Source: Brevundimonas diminuta 3F5N
Lineage (GTDB): Bacteria; Pseudomonadota; Alphaproteobacteria; Caulobacterales; Caulobacteraceae
Reading direction: 5' to 3'
Assembly (NCBI RefSeq): GCF_900163625.1
Contig: NZ_FUIE01000036.1
Location: 1-64,000, forward strand
Length of the DNA stretch: 64,000 bases
The position numbers and the translations under genes were made by a program. Positions 53,575-61,915 of the stretch are shown here, piece by piece. How positions within the stretch are numbered: the first letter of the stretch is position 1; the number at the start of each line of letters is the position of its first letter. Below the pieces are notes generated by a model. It worked only from the letters and a program-made list of their open reading frames with translations. It had not been told where the DNA came from and made no database searches.

Positions 53575-54921
53575 ATGAAGACGGATTGGGCGGCGGCCCT
53601 GGCGATCGCGGCGACCTTGGCCGCAGCGCCGGCCCTGGCGCAGGCTCCGGCTCGCAACGCGCCTGATCCTGCCGCTGAAACGCTCGATTATGTGGTCCGC
53701 CGCGGCGACACCCTGATCGACCTGGCGACCGCCTATATGAACCGGCCGCTCGACTATCGCCGGGTCCAGCGCGAGAACCGGGTCGCCAACCCGCGCCGCC
53801 TCTCCATCGGGCGCACCCTGGCCCTGCCGGTCGATCTGCTGCGCGCCGATCCGGACGAGGCGCGCATCGCCGGCTTCCGCGGCGCGACAAGCCTGAACCA
53901 GGACGGCCGCTCCGTCGCCCCCGCCGCCGGCCAGATCGTGCGCGAAGGCGCCGTCCTCAACACCGGCGCCAACGCCTTCGTCCGCCTGGCCCTGTCGGAC
54001 GGCAGCCATGTGGTCGTGCCCTCCAACAGCCGCGTGCGCGTCAGCCGCCTGCGCCGCTACGCCATCAACGGCGCCGTCGATCACGCCCTGACGGTCGAGG
54101 CGGGTCGTGCCGAGTCGCGCGTCACGCCCCGTCGCCGTCCCGGCGGCTTCGCCATCCGCACCCCGGTCTCGGTCTCGGCCGTGCGCGGCACCGACTTCCG
54201 CGTTTCCTTCGACGATGACGCCGACCGTTCGACCACCGAGGTTCTGGAAGGCGCCGTCGCCATCGCGTCGGGCGACGCCGAAACCCTGGCCGCCGCCGAT
54301 CAGGGCGTCAGCGCCGCCGCCGGCGCGGTGCGCCTGCTGCCCCTTCTGCCCGCGCCCGCCCTGGTTCGCCCCGACGCGCCGCAGACCCAGGCCCAGGTCG
54401 CCTTCGACATCCAGTCCCTGCCCGGCGCCGAACGCTATCGCGGCCGCGTCGCCCAGGACGCGGGCATGATCGAAGCCTTCGCCGAGGCCGACAGCGCGCC
54501 CGGCGGCCCGCTGGTCTTCGGCGAAATGGAGGAAGGCGCCTACTTCCTGCGCCTGACCGCCCTGTCGCCCGAGGGGCTGGAGGGCAAGGCCACGACCTAC
54601 AGCTTCATCCGCGCCCGCAACGGCGTCGGCGGTCTGGCCTCGGCCCTGGATCAGCGCGACCGCCGCCGCTTCTACCGCTTCCGCTGGGAGGCCGAGGGCG
54701 TCGGCGCGGCGACCTTCCGCTTCCAGCTGTGGCGCGAGGCCGAGGATGGAACCGCCGACGGTCCCCTGCTGATCGACCAGCCCGGCCTGACCGACGAGGC
54801 CTTCACCCTCAGCGACCTGCCGCCGGGCGTCTACAGTTGGCGGGTGCAGGGCGCGCGCCATCGTTTCGGCCGCCTGCTGGAAGCCTGGTCCGAGCCGCAA
54901 CAGCTTCGTATCGGGCGATAA
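53575..54921 (+). CDS. Exported LysM-FecR domain protein
   Basis: A 448-residue periplasmic protein: signal peptide to about residue 23 (ALAQAPA), LysM-like domain at about 37-83 (LDYVVRRGDTLIDLATAYMNRPLDYRRVQRENRVANPRRLSIGRTLALP), FecR domain at about 105-230 (REGAVLNTGANAFVRLALSDGSHVVVPSNSRVRV, GFAIRTPVSVSAVRGTDFRVSFDDD), then two beta-rich repeats (about 270-345 and 355-445, each ending near a LRLTAL or YSWRVQG strand). LysM suggests cell wall contact. It may feed a signal to the CHASE2 kinase. It lies 20 bases after the regulator and 4 before the kinase. Confidence 0.93.
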   Translation: MKTDWAAALAIAATLAAAPALAQAPARNAPDPAAETLDYVVRRGDTLIDLATAYMNRPLDYRRVQRENRVANPRRLSIGRTLALPVDLLRADPDEARIAGFRGATSLNQDGRSVAPAAGQIVREGAVLNTGANAFVRLALSDGSHVVVPSNSRVRVSRLRRYAINGAVDHALTVEAGRAESRVTPRRRPGGFAIRTPVSVSAVRGTDFRVSFDDDADRSTTEVLEGAVAIASGDAETLAAADQGVSAAAGAVRLLPLLPAPALVRPDAPQTQAQVAFDIQSLPGAERYRGRVAQDAGMIEAFAEADSAPGGPLVFGEMEEGAYFLRLTALSPEGLEGKATTYSFIRARNGVGGLASALDQRDRRRFYRFRWEAEGVGAATFRFQLWREAEDGTADGPLLIDQPGLTDEAFTLSDLPPGVYSWRVQGARHRFGRLLEAWSEPQQLRIGR

Positions 54922-54925
54922 GGCC

Positions 54926-57205
54926 GTGCCCGCGTCCGCAGGGCCGAAAGACGGCTGGAGAGGCTGGCTCGGCGCCCGCCTGACCGGCCGTCGCGCCCTG
55001 GTCGAATGGGGGCTGGTGGCGGCGCTGTCCGCCCTGCTGGTCAGCTGGATGGCGCTAACGCCCGTCGCCGACGGCGCCGACCACCTGGTCTATGACGCCC
55101 TGATGCGGGCCGAGGCGGGACCGGCGGATCAGGACATCGTCATCATCGCCATCGACGACCGCAGCCTGGAGGCGCTGGGCCAATGGCCCTGGCCGCGCGA
55201 CCTGCACGCCCGCCTGATCGACCGCTTGACTCAGGCGGGCGCGGGGCCTGTCGCCTACGACGTCCTGTTCACCGAAGCTTCCCCGCAAGACCGCGCTCTG
55301 GCCGACGCCCTGGCGCGCAACGGCAAGGTCCGCCTGCCCGTGGTGCTGGACGCCCCCGGCCTGAACGGGGCCGCCTTCCGCGAGGACGCCCCCGCGCCCG
55401 GCCTGACCGAGGCGGCGGCGGGCCTGGGCCACGTCAATCTGACGGTCGATGACGACGGCGCCGTGCGCCGCCTGCCCCTCTATCTTCAAGCGGGCCAGCA
55501 GACCTGGCCGCACCTGATCCTGCCCCTGGCCGCCGCCAGGGGCGTCGTCCCCGCCTCGCCCGCACCGCACGACAACGGCGACCTGTTCGCCGCCGCGCCC
55601 GAGGCCCTGATCTATCGCGGCCCGCCCGGCGCATTCCGCACCCTGTCCTTCGCCGACGTGCTCAGCGGCGAGACGCCCGCCGCCTTCCTGAAGGACAGGT
55701 TGGTGCTGGTCGGAGCGACCGCGCCCGGCCTCGGCGACCGCTACGCCACCCCGGCCACGCCCCACGGCGAACTGCGCCCCGGCGTCGAGGTGCAGGCCGC
55801 CCTGCTCCAGACCCTGATCGAGGGCGGCGGCCCGCGCAGCCTGTCGCCCGGCTGGGTTCTGGCCCTGTCCCTTCTGCCGCTCGGCCTGCTGGTCGCCGGC
55901 TTCCTGGTGCTGCGCCCGGCGGCCAACATGGCCCTGGGGGCCGGCTTGATCATCGTGACGCTGATCGCCGCCGCTTTCGCCTTCCTGGCTTGCGGCCTGT
56001 GGTTTCCGCCCTCGGCCGCGGTGGCCGGGTTGGCCCTGGCCTATCCGCTGTGGAGTTGGCGCCGTCTGGCCGCCGCCTCGGCCTATATGCAGAGCGAAGT
56101 CGACGCCTTCGAACGCGACGGCGTGCGCCTGATCGGCCGCGCCCAGGGCGGCGACGTCGTGGCCCGTCAGGTGGACGCCCTGCGCGCCGCCGTGCGCCAG
56201 GTGCGCGATCTGGAACGCTTCATCTCCGACGCCCTGCGAAGCCTGCCCGACGCCACGGTGGTGGCCGACCCTCACGCCCGCATCATCCTGTCCAACGACC
56301 GGGCCGAGGCCCTGTTCGGCGAACGGCTGAAGGACGGCGCCGACCTGCCCCTTCTGTTCCAGTCGCTGGGCGAACCAGCCTGGCGCCGCTTTCTCGATCT
56401 CGAGGGCGACCCCGGCGACATCACCACGCCCGACGGCCGCATCCTGAAAGCCGCCGCATCCGTGCTGACCGACGCCGAGGGGCAGCCCGTCGGCCATATC
56501 GTACGCTTCGCCGACATGACCCGTTTCCGCGCCGCCGAGCGTCAGCGCGCCGAGGCCCTGCAACTGCTCAGCCACGACATGCGCGCGCCCCAGGTGTCGA
56601 TCCTGACCCTGCTGGACGGCCCAGCCCCGCGCCTGGATCCTATGGTCGAGCGCCGCATCGCCGACTACGCCCGCCAGACGCTGGACCTAGCTGAAGGCTA
56701 TGTTCAGTTGGCCCGCGCCGAAAGCCAGCCCTATCGCTCGGAGCTGCTGGATCTGGGCCAGGTGGCGATGGACGCCGCCGACATCCTGTGGCCCCAGGCG
56801 TCGAAGAAGGGCGTTCGCATCCTGACGCCCGACGGCGAAGAAGAGTTCCTGGTCCAGGGCGACCCCGCCCTGCTGCGCCGACTGACCACCAATCTGCTGG
56901 ACAACGCGCTGAAATACGGCCCCCAAGGCGGCGTCATCCAGGTCAGCCTGACCGGCGCCGAGGAAGACAGTCGTCCGGTCTGCATCCTCAGCGTCAGCGA
57001 CCAGGGACCGGGCCTGTCCGAAGAGGCCGCACGTCGGCTGTTCCAGGCCTTCGGTCACGGCGGCGCCGATCATCGCGGCGCGGGTCTGGGTCTCGCCTTC
57101 GTCCGCACCGTCGCCGAACGCCACGGCGGAACCATCCGCCACCAGCCCGGCTCGCCCGGCGCGACCTTCATCCTGACCCTGCCCAGGGTCATGGAAGGGG
57201 AATGA
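54926..57205 (+). CDS. CHASE2 domain sensor histidine kinase
   Basis: A 759-residue kinase starting at GTG 54926. Membrane helix at about 26-45; extracytoplasmic CHASE2 domain at about 50-300 (VIIAIDDRSLEALGQWPWPRDLHARLIDRLTQAGA, LVLVGATAPGLGDRYATP); three membrane helices at about 308-377; a PAS domain near 430-530; HisKA with LSHDMRAPQ and phosphoacceptor His550; HATPase with TTNLLDNALKYGP and GAGLGLAFVRTVAERHGG. The order response regulator, FecR, CHASE2 kinase forms a compact signalling cassette. Confidence 0.94.
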   Translation: MPASAGPKDGWRGWLGARLTGRRALVEWGLVAALSALLVSWMALTPVADGADHLVYDALMRAEAGPADQDIVIIAIDDRSLEALGQWPWPRDLHARLIDRLTQAGAGPVAYDVLFTEASPQDRALADALARNGKVRLPVVLDAPGLNGAAFREDAPAPGLTEAAAGLGHVNLTVDDDGAVRRLPLYLQAGQQTWPHLILPLAAARGVVPASPAPHDNGDLFAAAPEALIYRGPPGAFRTLSFADVLSGETPAAFLKDRLVLVGATAPGLGDRYATPATPHGELRPGVEVQAALLQTLIEGGGPRSLSPGWVLALSLLPLGLLVAGFLVLRPAANMALGAGLIIVTLIAAAFAFLACGLWFPPSAAVAGLALAYPLWSWRRLAAASAYMQSEVDAFERDGVRLIGRAQGGDVVARQVDALRAAVRQVRDLERFISDALRSLPDATVVADPHARIILSNDRAEALFGERLKDGADLPLLFQSLGEPAWRRFLDLEGDPGDITTPDGRILKAAASVLTDAEGQPVGHIVRFADMTRFRAAERQRAEALQLLSHDMRAPQVSILTLLDGPAPRLDPMVERRIADYARQTLDLAEGYVQLARAESQPYRSELLDLGQVAMDAADILWPQASKKGVRILTPDGEEEFLVQGDPALLRRLTTNLLDNALKYGPQGGVIQVSLTGAEEDSRPVCILSVSDQGPGLSEEAARRLFQAFGHGGADHRGAGLGLAFVRTVAERHGGTIRHQPGSPGATFILTLPRVMEGE

Positions 57206-57223
57206 AGCTGCAGGCGGCCTGCT

Positions 57224-57727
57224 CTAGTCCGCCGTTTCCAACTGCGCCACCGCCGCTTCGGCCAGCAGGCCCGGCGCGCTCTCCACCTGACGCCGCCCCA
57301 GGATCGCCACGGCCGAGGCGCGATAGGCTCCCGCTTCATCTCCCGGTCCGGTCAGGATCACGGTCAGGCTGTGCGATTGGCGGCCCTGGCTCCACCATTG
57401 CGGCAGGCGCGGCGCATCCGTCCACTCGCCCTGGCGCGCGTCGACATCGGTGAAAACGCCGGTCTTCTGGGGCCGCACCGCATAGGCCGTCTCGACCCGC
57501 CAGGCGGCCTTGTCGTCCACCTCGCGCCAGCCGCGCGCGGCCAGCGCCTGACGCACCGCCTCGGCCGCCGCGCGGTCGGCCTCGCTCGGCGTCTCGGCCT
57601 CCAACAGGCGATAGACGGTCACGTTCGCGGGCACGGCGGCGGACAACTGCGTCTCGACGCGAGGCGCAGAGACGCAACTCGCCAGGACGACCGCGCTGAC
57701 CAGGGGAAGAACCAGACGAGAGATCAT
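57224..57727 (-). CDS. Hypothetical lipoprotein, DUF4136-like
   Basis: A 167-residue lipoprotein with lipobox (VLASC, cysteine at residue 18) and a body that looks like DUF4136: VTVYRLLEAETPSEADRAAAEAVRQALAARGWREVDDKAAWRVETAYAVRP, then QSHSLTVILTG and AYRASAVAILGRRQVESAPGLLAEAAVAQLE. The assignment is tentative. It follows gspM by 75 bases in the same direction and could be the last gene of the gsp transcript or independent. Confidence 0.75.
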   Translation of the reverse strand: MISRLVLPLVSAVVLASCVSAPRVETQLSAAVPANVTVYRLLEAETPSEADRAAAEAVRQALAARGWREVDDKAAWRVETAYAVRPQKTGVFTDVDARQGEWTDAPRLPQWWSQGRQSHSLTVILTGPGDEAGAYRASAVAILGRRQVESAPGLLAEAAVAQLETAD

Positions 57728-57802
57728 GGCTGCGATACCTGCCTCGCCGCGCCCTCCAAGTCTACAACCGACGACCAGCCTCGACCGAAAAGCGCGGCCC
57801 GA

Positions 57803-58270
57803 TCAGCCGCCGGACGCCAGCGCGCCCGTCACGCCCAGCGTCCCGTCCGGGCTCTCGACCACGCCCAGTTCCTCGATGCGCGCCCCGCCCTGCTCCAGCG
57901 CCGCCAGCCAGCCGAAGGCCTGGGCGGTCGTCACACGATCCAGCCGGAAGCCCAGCCGCCCGCCCTCGGACATGCCCAGCGTCGGCTGCACCCCCGTCGC
58001 CGTCGCGGTGGAAGCGACCAGAGCCTGAAGATCGACCGCCGCCGTCGGCGTCTCGCCGCGTTGGACCACCGCCGTCTCGATCTGCCCCAACTGCCGCTCG
58101 GCGGCGACGCGAGCGCGCGCCTGATCCGCCTGCCAGCCGTCCAGCGGCCGCACCACGCCCAGCCAGCCGACGACGCCCAGCACCAGCGCGCCCATGACCG
58201 CCAGCATCCGCCGCTCGCGCAGCGACCGGCCGTCCCACCAGGCGACGACGGAAGAGAACAGGGCCTTCAT
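57803..58270 (-). CDS. gspM: Type II secretion system protein GspM
   Basis: A 155-residue inner membrane assembly-platform protein with a short cytoplasmic start, one membrane helix (about 22-42, MLAVMGALVLGVVGWLGVVRPL), a helical stretch and a ferredoxin-like periplasmic domain (LQALVASTATATGVQPTLGMSEGGRLGFRLDRVTTAQAFGWLAALEQGGARIEELGVV). It partners GspL, whose gene overlaps it by four bases. It is recognised mostly from position, since GspM proteins diverge strongly. Confidence 0.9.
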   Translation of the reverse strand: MKALFSSVVAWWDGRSLRERRMLAVMGALVLGVVGWLGVVRPLDGWQADQARARVAAERQLGQIETAVVQRGETPTAAVDLQALVASTATATGVQPTLGMSEGGRLGFRLDRVTTAQAFGWLAALEQGGARIEELGVVESPDGTLGVTGALASGG

Positions 58271-59367
58271 CGGGCGGCTCCGATCGTGAGGGTGCTGACC
58301 ATGCGACCGGCTTCCTCGGCCGAGGTTTCGTCGACCACCGCCAGACCCGCCTCGGCCAGATCGGCGCGCACGGCGTCCAAATCATTGAACGTCGGATGGG
58401 CCAGGGTGACGCGCAGCCCTTCGCCGCCCAGTGTCGCGTCGTCCACTTCGGCGCCCGGCACACGCTCGACGGCGACGAAGACGGCGGCCAGGGCGCGCGC
58501 GGTTCCGCCCGGCGGCGCTCCGGCGTCGAGGCGGCGCAGGGCCTCCGGCGCCGGGTCGTCCGCCGTCGCCAGTTCGGGATAGAGCTTCACCGCTCCGGCC
58601 TTGGCGTCCGCTCCGGCGCGCTCAGCCGCCGCCCGGTCGCGCAGCCCCTCCGCCGCCATCAGCACCAAAGGCGAGATCAGCAGCGCCGCCGCCAGACCGG
58701 CCGCCAATCGCCAGCCCTTGACCGCCTGCCCCCGCTCACGCCGGTCATGGACCTGCAACAGGTCGACCGGCGCCCCCAGCGCCCCTGCCGCCAGCGCTGC
58801 GTCCAGCGCCTCGCCCTCCAGCCAGTCCAGAGCGCGCCCGGTCGCAATCGCCTCCGCCAGATCGGCCTGCACGGTCGCGGCGAAGGCTACGCCGCGCAGC
58901 GCCACGTCAGCGCCGACCTGCGCGGCGGTCAGGGTCTCGGCCTCCAGCGGCGCAGGCAGGCACAGATTATCCGGCACGACGGCCTCGGGACGAATGTCGA
59001 AGGTCTCCATCCAGCGCAGCCACGCCTGCAGCAGCTTGGCCGACACCGCCGCCGTCAGCCGCGGGCCGCCGTCTGCAGGCGCGCCCAGCGCAACGTCCAG
59101 CCCCTCCACCTCGCCCGCCGCTTGATCGCGCAAGGCCCAGCGCGCGGCGGCTCTGGCCTGCGCCATATTGCCCGGCGGCAACTCCAGCCAGCGCGTCATG
59201 ACGTCGGCGCCCGGCGCTACGGCGATGGTCCGCAGCGGCGGTGGCGCCTCGGCCTGATGCGGGTCCAGCTCGCCACGTCCGACGACACGGCCCTCGCGAT
59301 CGACCAGCAGGAAACGCGCGGGCAAGGTTGCGTTAGTCGGGATGAACAGGATGCGGGCGTGGCTCAT
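58267..59367 (-). CDS. gspL: Type II secretion system protein GspL
   Basis: A 366-residue bitopic protein that couples the GspE ATPase to the periplasmic parts. An actin-like cytoplasmic domain comes first (MSHARILFIPTNATLPARFLLVDREGRVVGRGELDP, TRWLELPPGNMAQARAAARWALRDQAAG), then a membrane helix near 220-240 (GWRLAAGLAAALLISPLVLMA) and a small ferredoxin-like periplasmic domain ending VSTLTIGAAR. It lies 10 bases after gspK and overlaps gspM. Confidence 0.92.
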   Translation of the reverse strand: MSHARILFIPTNATLPARFLLVDREGRVVGRGELDPHQAEAPPPLRTIAVAPGADVMTRWLELPPGNMAQARAAARWALRDQAAGEVEGLDVALGAPADGGPRLTAAVSAKLLQAWLRWMETFDIRPEAVVPDNLCLPAPLEAETLTAAQVGADVALRGVAFAATVQADLAEAIATGRALDWLEGEALDAALAAGALGAPVDLLQVHDRRERGQAVKGWRLAAGLAAALLISPLVLMAAEGLRDRAAAERAGADAKAGAVKLYPELATADDPAPEALRRLDAGAPPGGTARALAAVFVAVERVPGAEVDDATLGGEGLRVTLAHPTFNDLDAVRADLAEAGLAVVDETSAEEAGRMVSTLTIGAAR

Positions 59368-59377
59368 TCTTCCATGC

Positions 59378-60364
59378 TCATTCTTCAGGCGTCCAGCGAC
59401 GGATGACGGTGCGCGCCACGCCGTCGGGCGCGACGTGGATCAGGGCGGTGCGGACGGCGCGGGCGTCGCCGTGCTCGATCTCGACCCTCAGGTCGAAATA
59501 GCGGGTGGCCAGGGTGATCTGGCCCTTGGTCTCTTCGTCGACGACCACGCCGGACAGGGCGGGCTGTGCCCAGAAGGCGTCAGGACTGCTCCAGCCGGTC
59601 GCCGGGCGCGCGGCGATAGCCGCCTTGGCCGCATTCAGCCCCACCACGCCTCGACTGATGGCGACCAGCAGCACAGCGTCCTGCGCCTCCAGCGTGTTGA
59701 CGTTCAGAGGCGACAGGCGCGCCTCGGGCAAGGCGCACAGATAGGGCCTCAACCGGCGATAGAGTTCATCATCCACCCCCGCCACGGCGCGCAGTTCACT
59801 GACCTCAGCCAGCATGACTCCGCCGGTGCGATAGGGCGTAGGGCGGCTGGCGTAGGCGGCGTCCTCCGCCCCCTGCGGCGACACCACATCGTCGCCGTCC
59901 ATCCAGTCGGTCAGGGCCGCCGCGACCGCCGCCATCCGCCCGCGAGGCGCGCCCAGCGCCTCGCCCAGGGCGATGAACTGCGCCGCGCCTTCGGGTCTGG
60001 CCATCAGATCCTCCCCCTGCCCCAGCACCAGACTGTTCAGGTTGAAGCAGGCCTGACCGTCGCGGATCACCGCCCGCCCCTCGCCGTCTTCCAGCGGCAG
60101 GGCGAAGACGCGGCCGTTCCACTGTGGCTGAAGCGGCGTGCGCGCGGGATCGGCGCGGACCAGGTCGGACAGCCGCCGCCGCGCCAGCGCTTCGGCTCCC
60201 GCCGCATAGGCTTGCGCCTGCGCCTGGCTCTCCGCGTTGGTCGTGCGCCGCACGGAGAAGCGCACATCGTCCAGCAGCACCACGCACAGCGCCGCCATCA
60301 CCGCCACCAGCAGCAGGACGGTCAGCAGGGCCATGCCTCGACGATCGCGCGCGCCCGGCTTCAT
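59378..60364 (-). CDS. gspK: Type II secretion system minor pseudopilin GspK
   Basis: A 328-residue tip pseudopilin. The prepilin signal is MKPGARDRRG|MALLTVLLLVAVMAALCVVLL, and it lacks the Glu at position +5 of the mature protein, the mark of GspK. The large globular domain has FNLNSLVLGQ and LSPLNVNTLEAQDAVLLVAISRG. Start codon ATG overlaps gspJ stop by four bases. Confidence 0.94.
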   Translation of the reverse strand: MKPGARDRRGMALLTVLLLVAVMAALCVVLLDDVRFSVRRTTNAESQAQAQAYAAGAEALARRRLSDLVRADPARTPLQPQWNGRVFALPLEDGEGRAVIRDGQACFNLNSLVLGQGEDLMARPEGAAQFIALGEALGAPRGRMAAVAAALTDWMDGDDVVSPQGAEDAAYASRPTPYRTGGVMLAEVSELRAVAGVDDELYRRLRPYLCALPEARLSPLNVNTLEAQDAVLLVAISRGVVGLNAAKAAIAARPATGWSSPDAFWAQPALSGVVVDEETKGQITLATRYFDLRVEIEHGDARAVRTALIHVAPDGVARTVIRRWTPEE

Positions 60365-61005
60365 GCGGCGGCGACCAGAAACAGTTGCTCGACCGGGCCG
60401 AAACCGTCGAGCGTCAGCGTCACCCGCACCGCGTCCGGCAGGGGTCGGTCGCTGCTGGCGGAGAAGGCGGGCGCCTCGGACCCGTTCTGGATGAAGGCGA
60501 TGCGGGCGTCCTTCACCCCGCGATACAGCACCTGCGGCGGCCCGGCCCGCGCCCCGTCCAGATAAGGGGCCACGCGGCGCTCCAGTCGATCCTCCACCAG
60601 CCGATATTCGACCCTTTGAACCGAGGCGCGCGGCGCGCCGTCCGGGTTGCTCCAGCCGCTGCGGGCCAGCACCAGCAGCGGATCGCCCGGCGACTGCGGC
60701 CCCATGATCGCCTGAGGCGCCGGACGCCCCGTCGGCCCGCGCACCCGCCGTCCCGTCGCCTGCGCCAGATCGGCGCGCAGCAGCGCGCGGGTGCGTTGCA
60801 GCGCCGCCACGCGGTCGGCGTTCGCCTTCACTGCGAACCGATTGTCGATCGACTGCCCCAGCACCAGCGCGCCCGCCCCCGCCAGCAGGGCGAAGATCAA
60901 CAGGGCGATCATCACCTCGACCAGTGTAAATCCGGCTCTCTTTCTTCCACTACCGCTAGCCGCGCGGCGGCTCGCTGCTTGAGCAGATAGGCGATCTTTC
61001 CTCAT
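60361..61005 (-). CDS. gspJ: Type II secretion system minor pseudopilin GspJ
   Basis: A 214-residue pseudopilin. Prepilin motif KRAG|FTLVEVMIALLIFALLAGAGALVL with Glu+5. The leader before the cleavage glycine is 24 residues long and includes AQAASRRAASGS, which is encoded by a 35-bp repeat (60950-60984) that also occurs upstream of gspH. The globular domain has PLLVLARSGWSNP and QRVEYRLVEDRLERRVAPYL. Overlaps gspI and gspK by four bases each. Confidence 0.93.
   Translation of the reverse strand: MRKDRLSAQAASRRAASGSGRKRAGFTLVEVMIALLIFALLAGAGALVLGQSIDNRFAVKANADRVAALQRTRALLRADLAQATGRRVRGPTGRPAPQAIMGPQSPGDPLLVLARSGWSNPDGAPRASVQRVEYRLVEDRLERRVAPYLDGARAGPPQVLYRGVKDARIAFIQNGSEAPAFSASSDRPLPDAVRVTLTLDGFGPVEQLFLVAAA
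60950..60984. repeat. 35-bp REP-like repeat, copy A (inside gspJ leader)
   Basis: Identical at 32 of 35 positions to copy B (61832-61866). It contains the palindrome GCCGCGCGGC and ends CTTGAGC on the plus strand. Read on the minus strand it encodes about residues 8-19 of GspJ. Confidence 0.75.
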
Positions 61006-61367
61006 GCCCCCGCCGCCCGAAACAGCACGCGCTCGGCGGCCTGTTCCTCATCGGCGAAGACGCGCACGTCGATGCGGCCGACGCCCGGCATATCCGTCGC
61101 ACTGACCACCCGCACCCAGCGCCACTCGCGCCCGCCCAGCGACGCCTGACCGCCCGTGCTGCCGCTGGGCAGGTCGCGCGCGATCATCGCCTCGGCGGCC
61201 ACATTGTCGGCGACGATGCCGCCCAGCGTCCGCGTCTCGACCCGCGCTGCCGAACGCGTGCTCTCGCCAGACAGGTTCAGCAGCGCCATGGCCGCCAGAC
61301 CGAACACAGCCAGCGCCACCAGACACTCGATCAGGGTGAAGCCCGCGCGGGACGAACCCTCACTCAT
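61002..61367 (-). CDS. gspI: Type II secretion system minor pseudopilin GspI
   Basis: A 121-residue pseudopilin. Leader MSEGSSRAG|FTLIECLVALAVFGLAAMALLNLSGEST with Glu+5, then a short beta domain (REWRWVRVVSATDMPGVGRIDVRVFADE). Length typical. It overlaps gspH by eight bases at its start and gspJ by four at its end. Confidence 0.93.
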   Translation of the reverse strand: MSEGSSRAGFTLIECLVALAVFGLAAMALLNLSGESTRSAARVETRTLGGIVADNVAAEAMIARDLPSGSTGGQASLGGREWRWVRVVSATDMPGVGRIDVRVFADEEQAAERVLFRAAGA

Positions 61368-61773
61368 GGATCGTCACCTCGCCCGCCCCGTCAATGGCGA
61401 CGGTGACGGATCGGCCATCGCGTTCCAGCCGCACGCTGGCGGCATCGGCCCCGCCGGTAGGGTCGAACACGGCGCGGGCGGCTCCGGCGGCGGCGGCGCC
61501 CTCGCCCCACGCCTTGGGCGCCAGCACGCCGGTCAAAGGCGTCCAGACGGCGCCGTCGAAACTCTCGAAACCATAGCCCGCCGCATCGGCGCGCAGAGCC
61601 ACCGGGCGATTTGTCATCACCGCCTCCTCCCGCGCCAGCGTCAGGCGCGCGGCGAACCGCTCGGCTTCGACGGCCAGCGTCGGGCGCGGGTCCGGCATGG
61701 ACAACATCACCGCCCCCGCCGCCACGCCGATGATGGCGATGACCACCATCAGTTCGACGAGGGTGAACCCCAT
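61360..61773 (-). CDS. gspH: Type II secretion system minor pseudopilin GspH
   Basis: A pseudopilin whose mature part is FTLVELMVVIAIIGVAAGAVMLS, then LTLAREEAVMTNRPVALRAD and a C-terminal beta domain. The start is uncertain. ATG 61773 gives MG|FTLVE with almost no basic leader. The frame continues upstream through repeat copies C and B to ATG 61950, which has GAAGGGGG upstream and overlaps gspG by 34 bases; that start would give a 60-residue leader. I list 61773 as the minimal gene. Confidence 0.85.
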   Translation of the reverse strand: MGFTLVELMVVIAIIGVAAGAVMLSMPDPRPTLAVEAERFAARLTLAREEAVMTNRPVALRADAAGYGFESFDGAVWTPLTGVLAPKAWGEGAAAAGAARAVFDPTGGADAASVRLERDGRSVTVAIDGAGEVTIHE

Positions 61774-61782
61774 TCTTTGTTC

Positions 61783-61817
61783 GCTATCGCGCGCGCTTCG
61801 GGCGCGCGCTGCTTGAG
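61783..61817. repeat. 35-bp REP-like repeat, copy C (divergent, strong hairpin)
   Basis: Same length and ends as copies A and B, about 24 of 35 identical to A (best register 61783/61784 to 61817). It contains GCGCGCGC-TTCG-GGCGCGCGC, a very stable hairpin with a UUCG-type loop. Located just upstream of the gspH prepilin motif. Confidence 0.6.
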
Positions 61818-61831
61818 CGAGTTGTCGTGCG

Positions 61832-61866
61832 CTACCGCTCACCGCGCGGCGGCTCGCTACTTGAGC
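61832..61866. repeat. 35-bp REP-like repeat, copy B
   Basis: CTACCGCTCACCGCGCGGCG at its left end, matching copy A at 32 of 35 positions, with CTTGAGC at its right end. It lies 14 bases from copy C in the 142-base gap between the gspG stop and the gspH prepilin motif. Confidence 0.75.
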
Positions 61867-61915
61867 GCGTTTGGGCGTTTCCACGGCTACCGATGAAGCC
61901 GAGTAGGCGCGAGCC

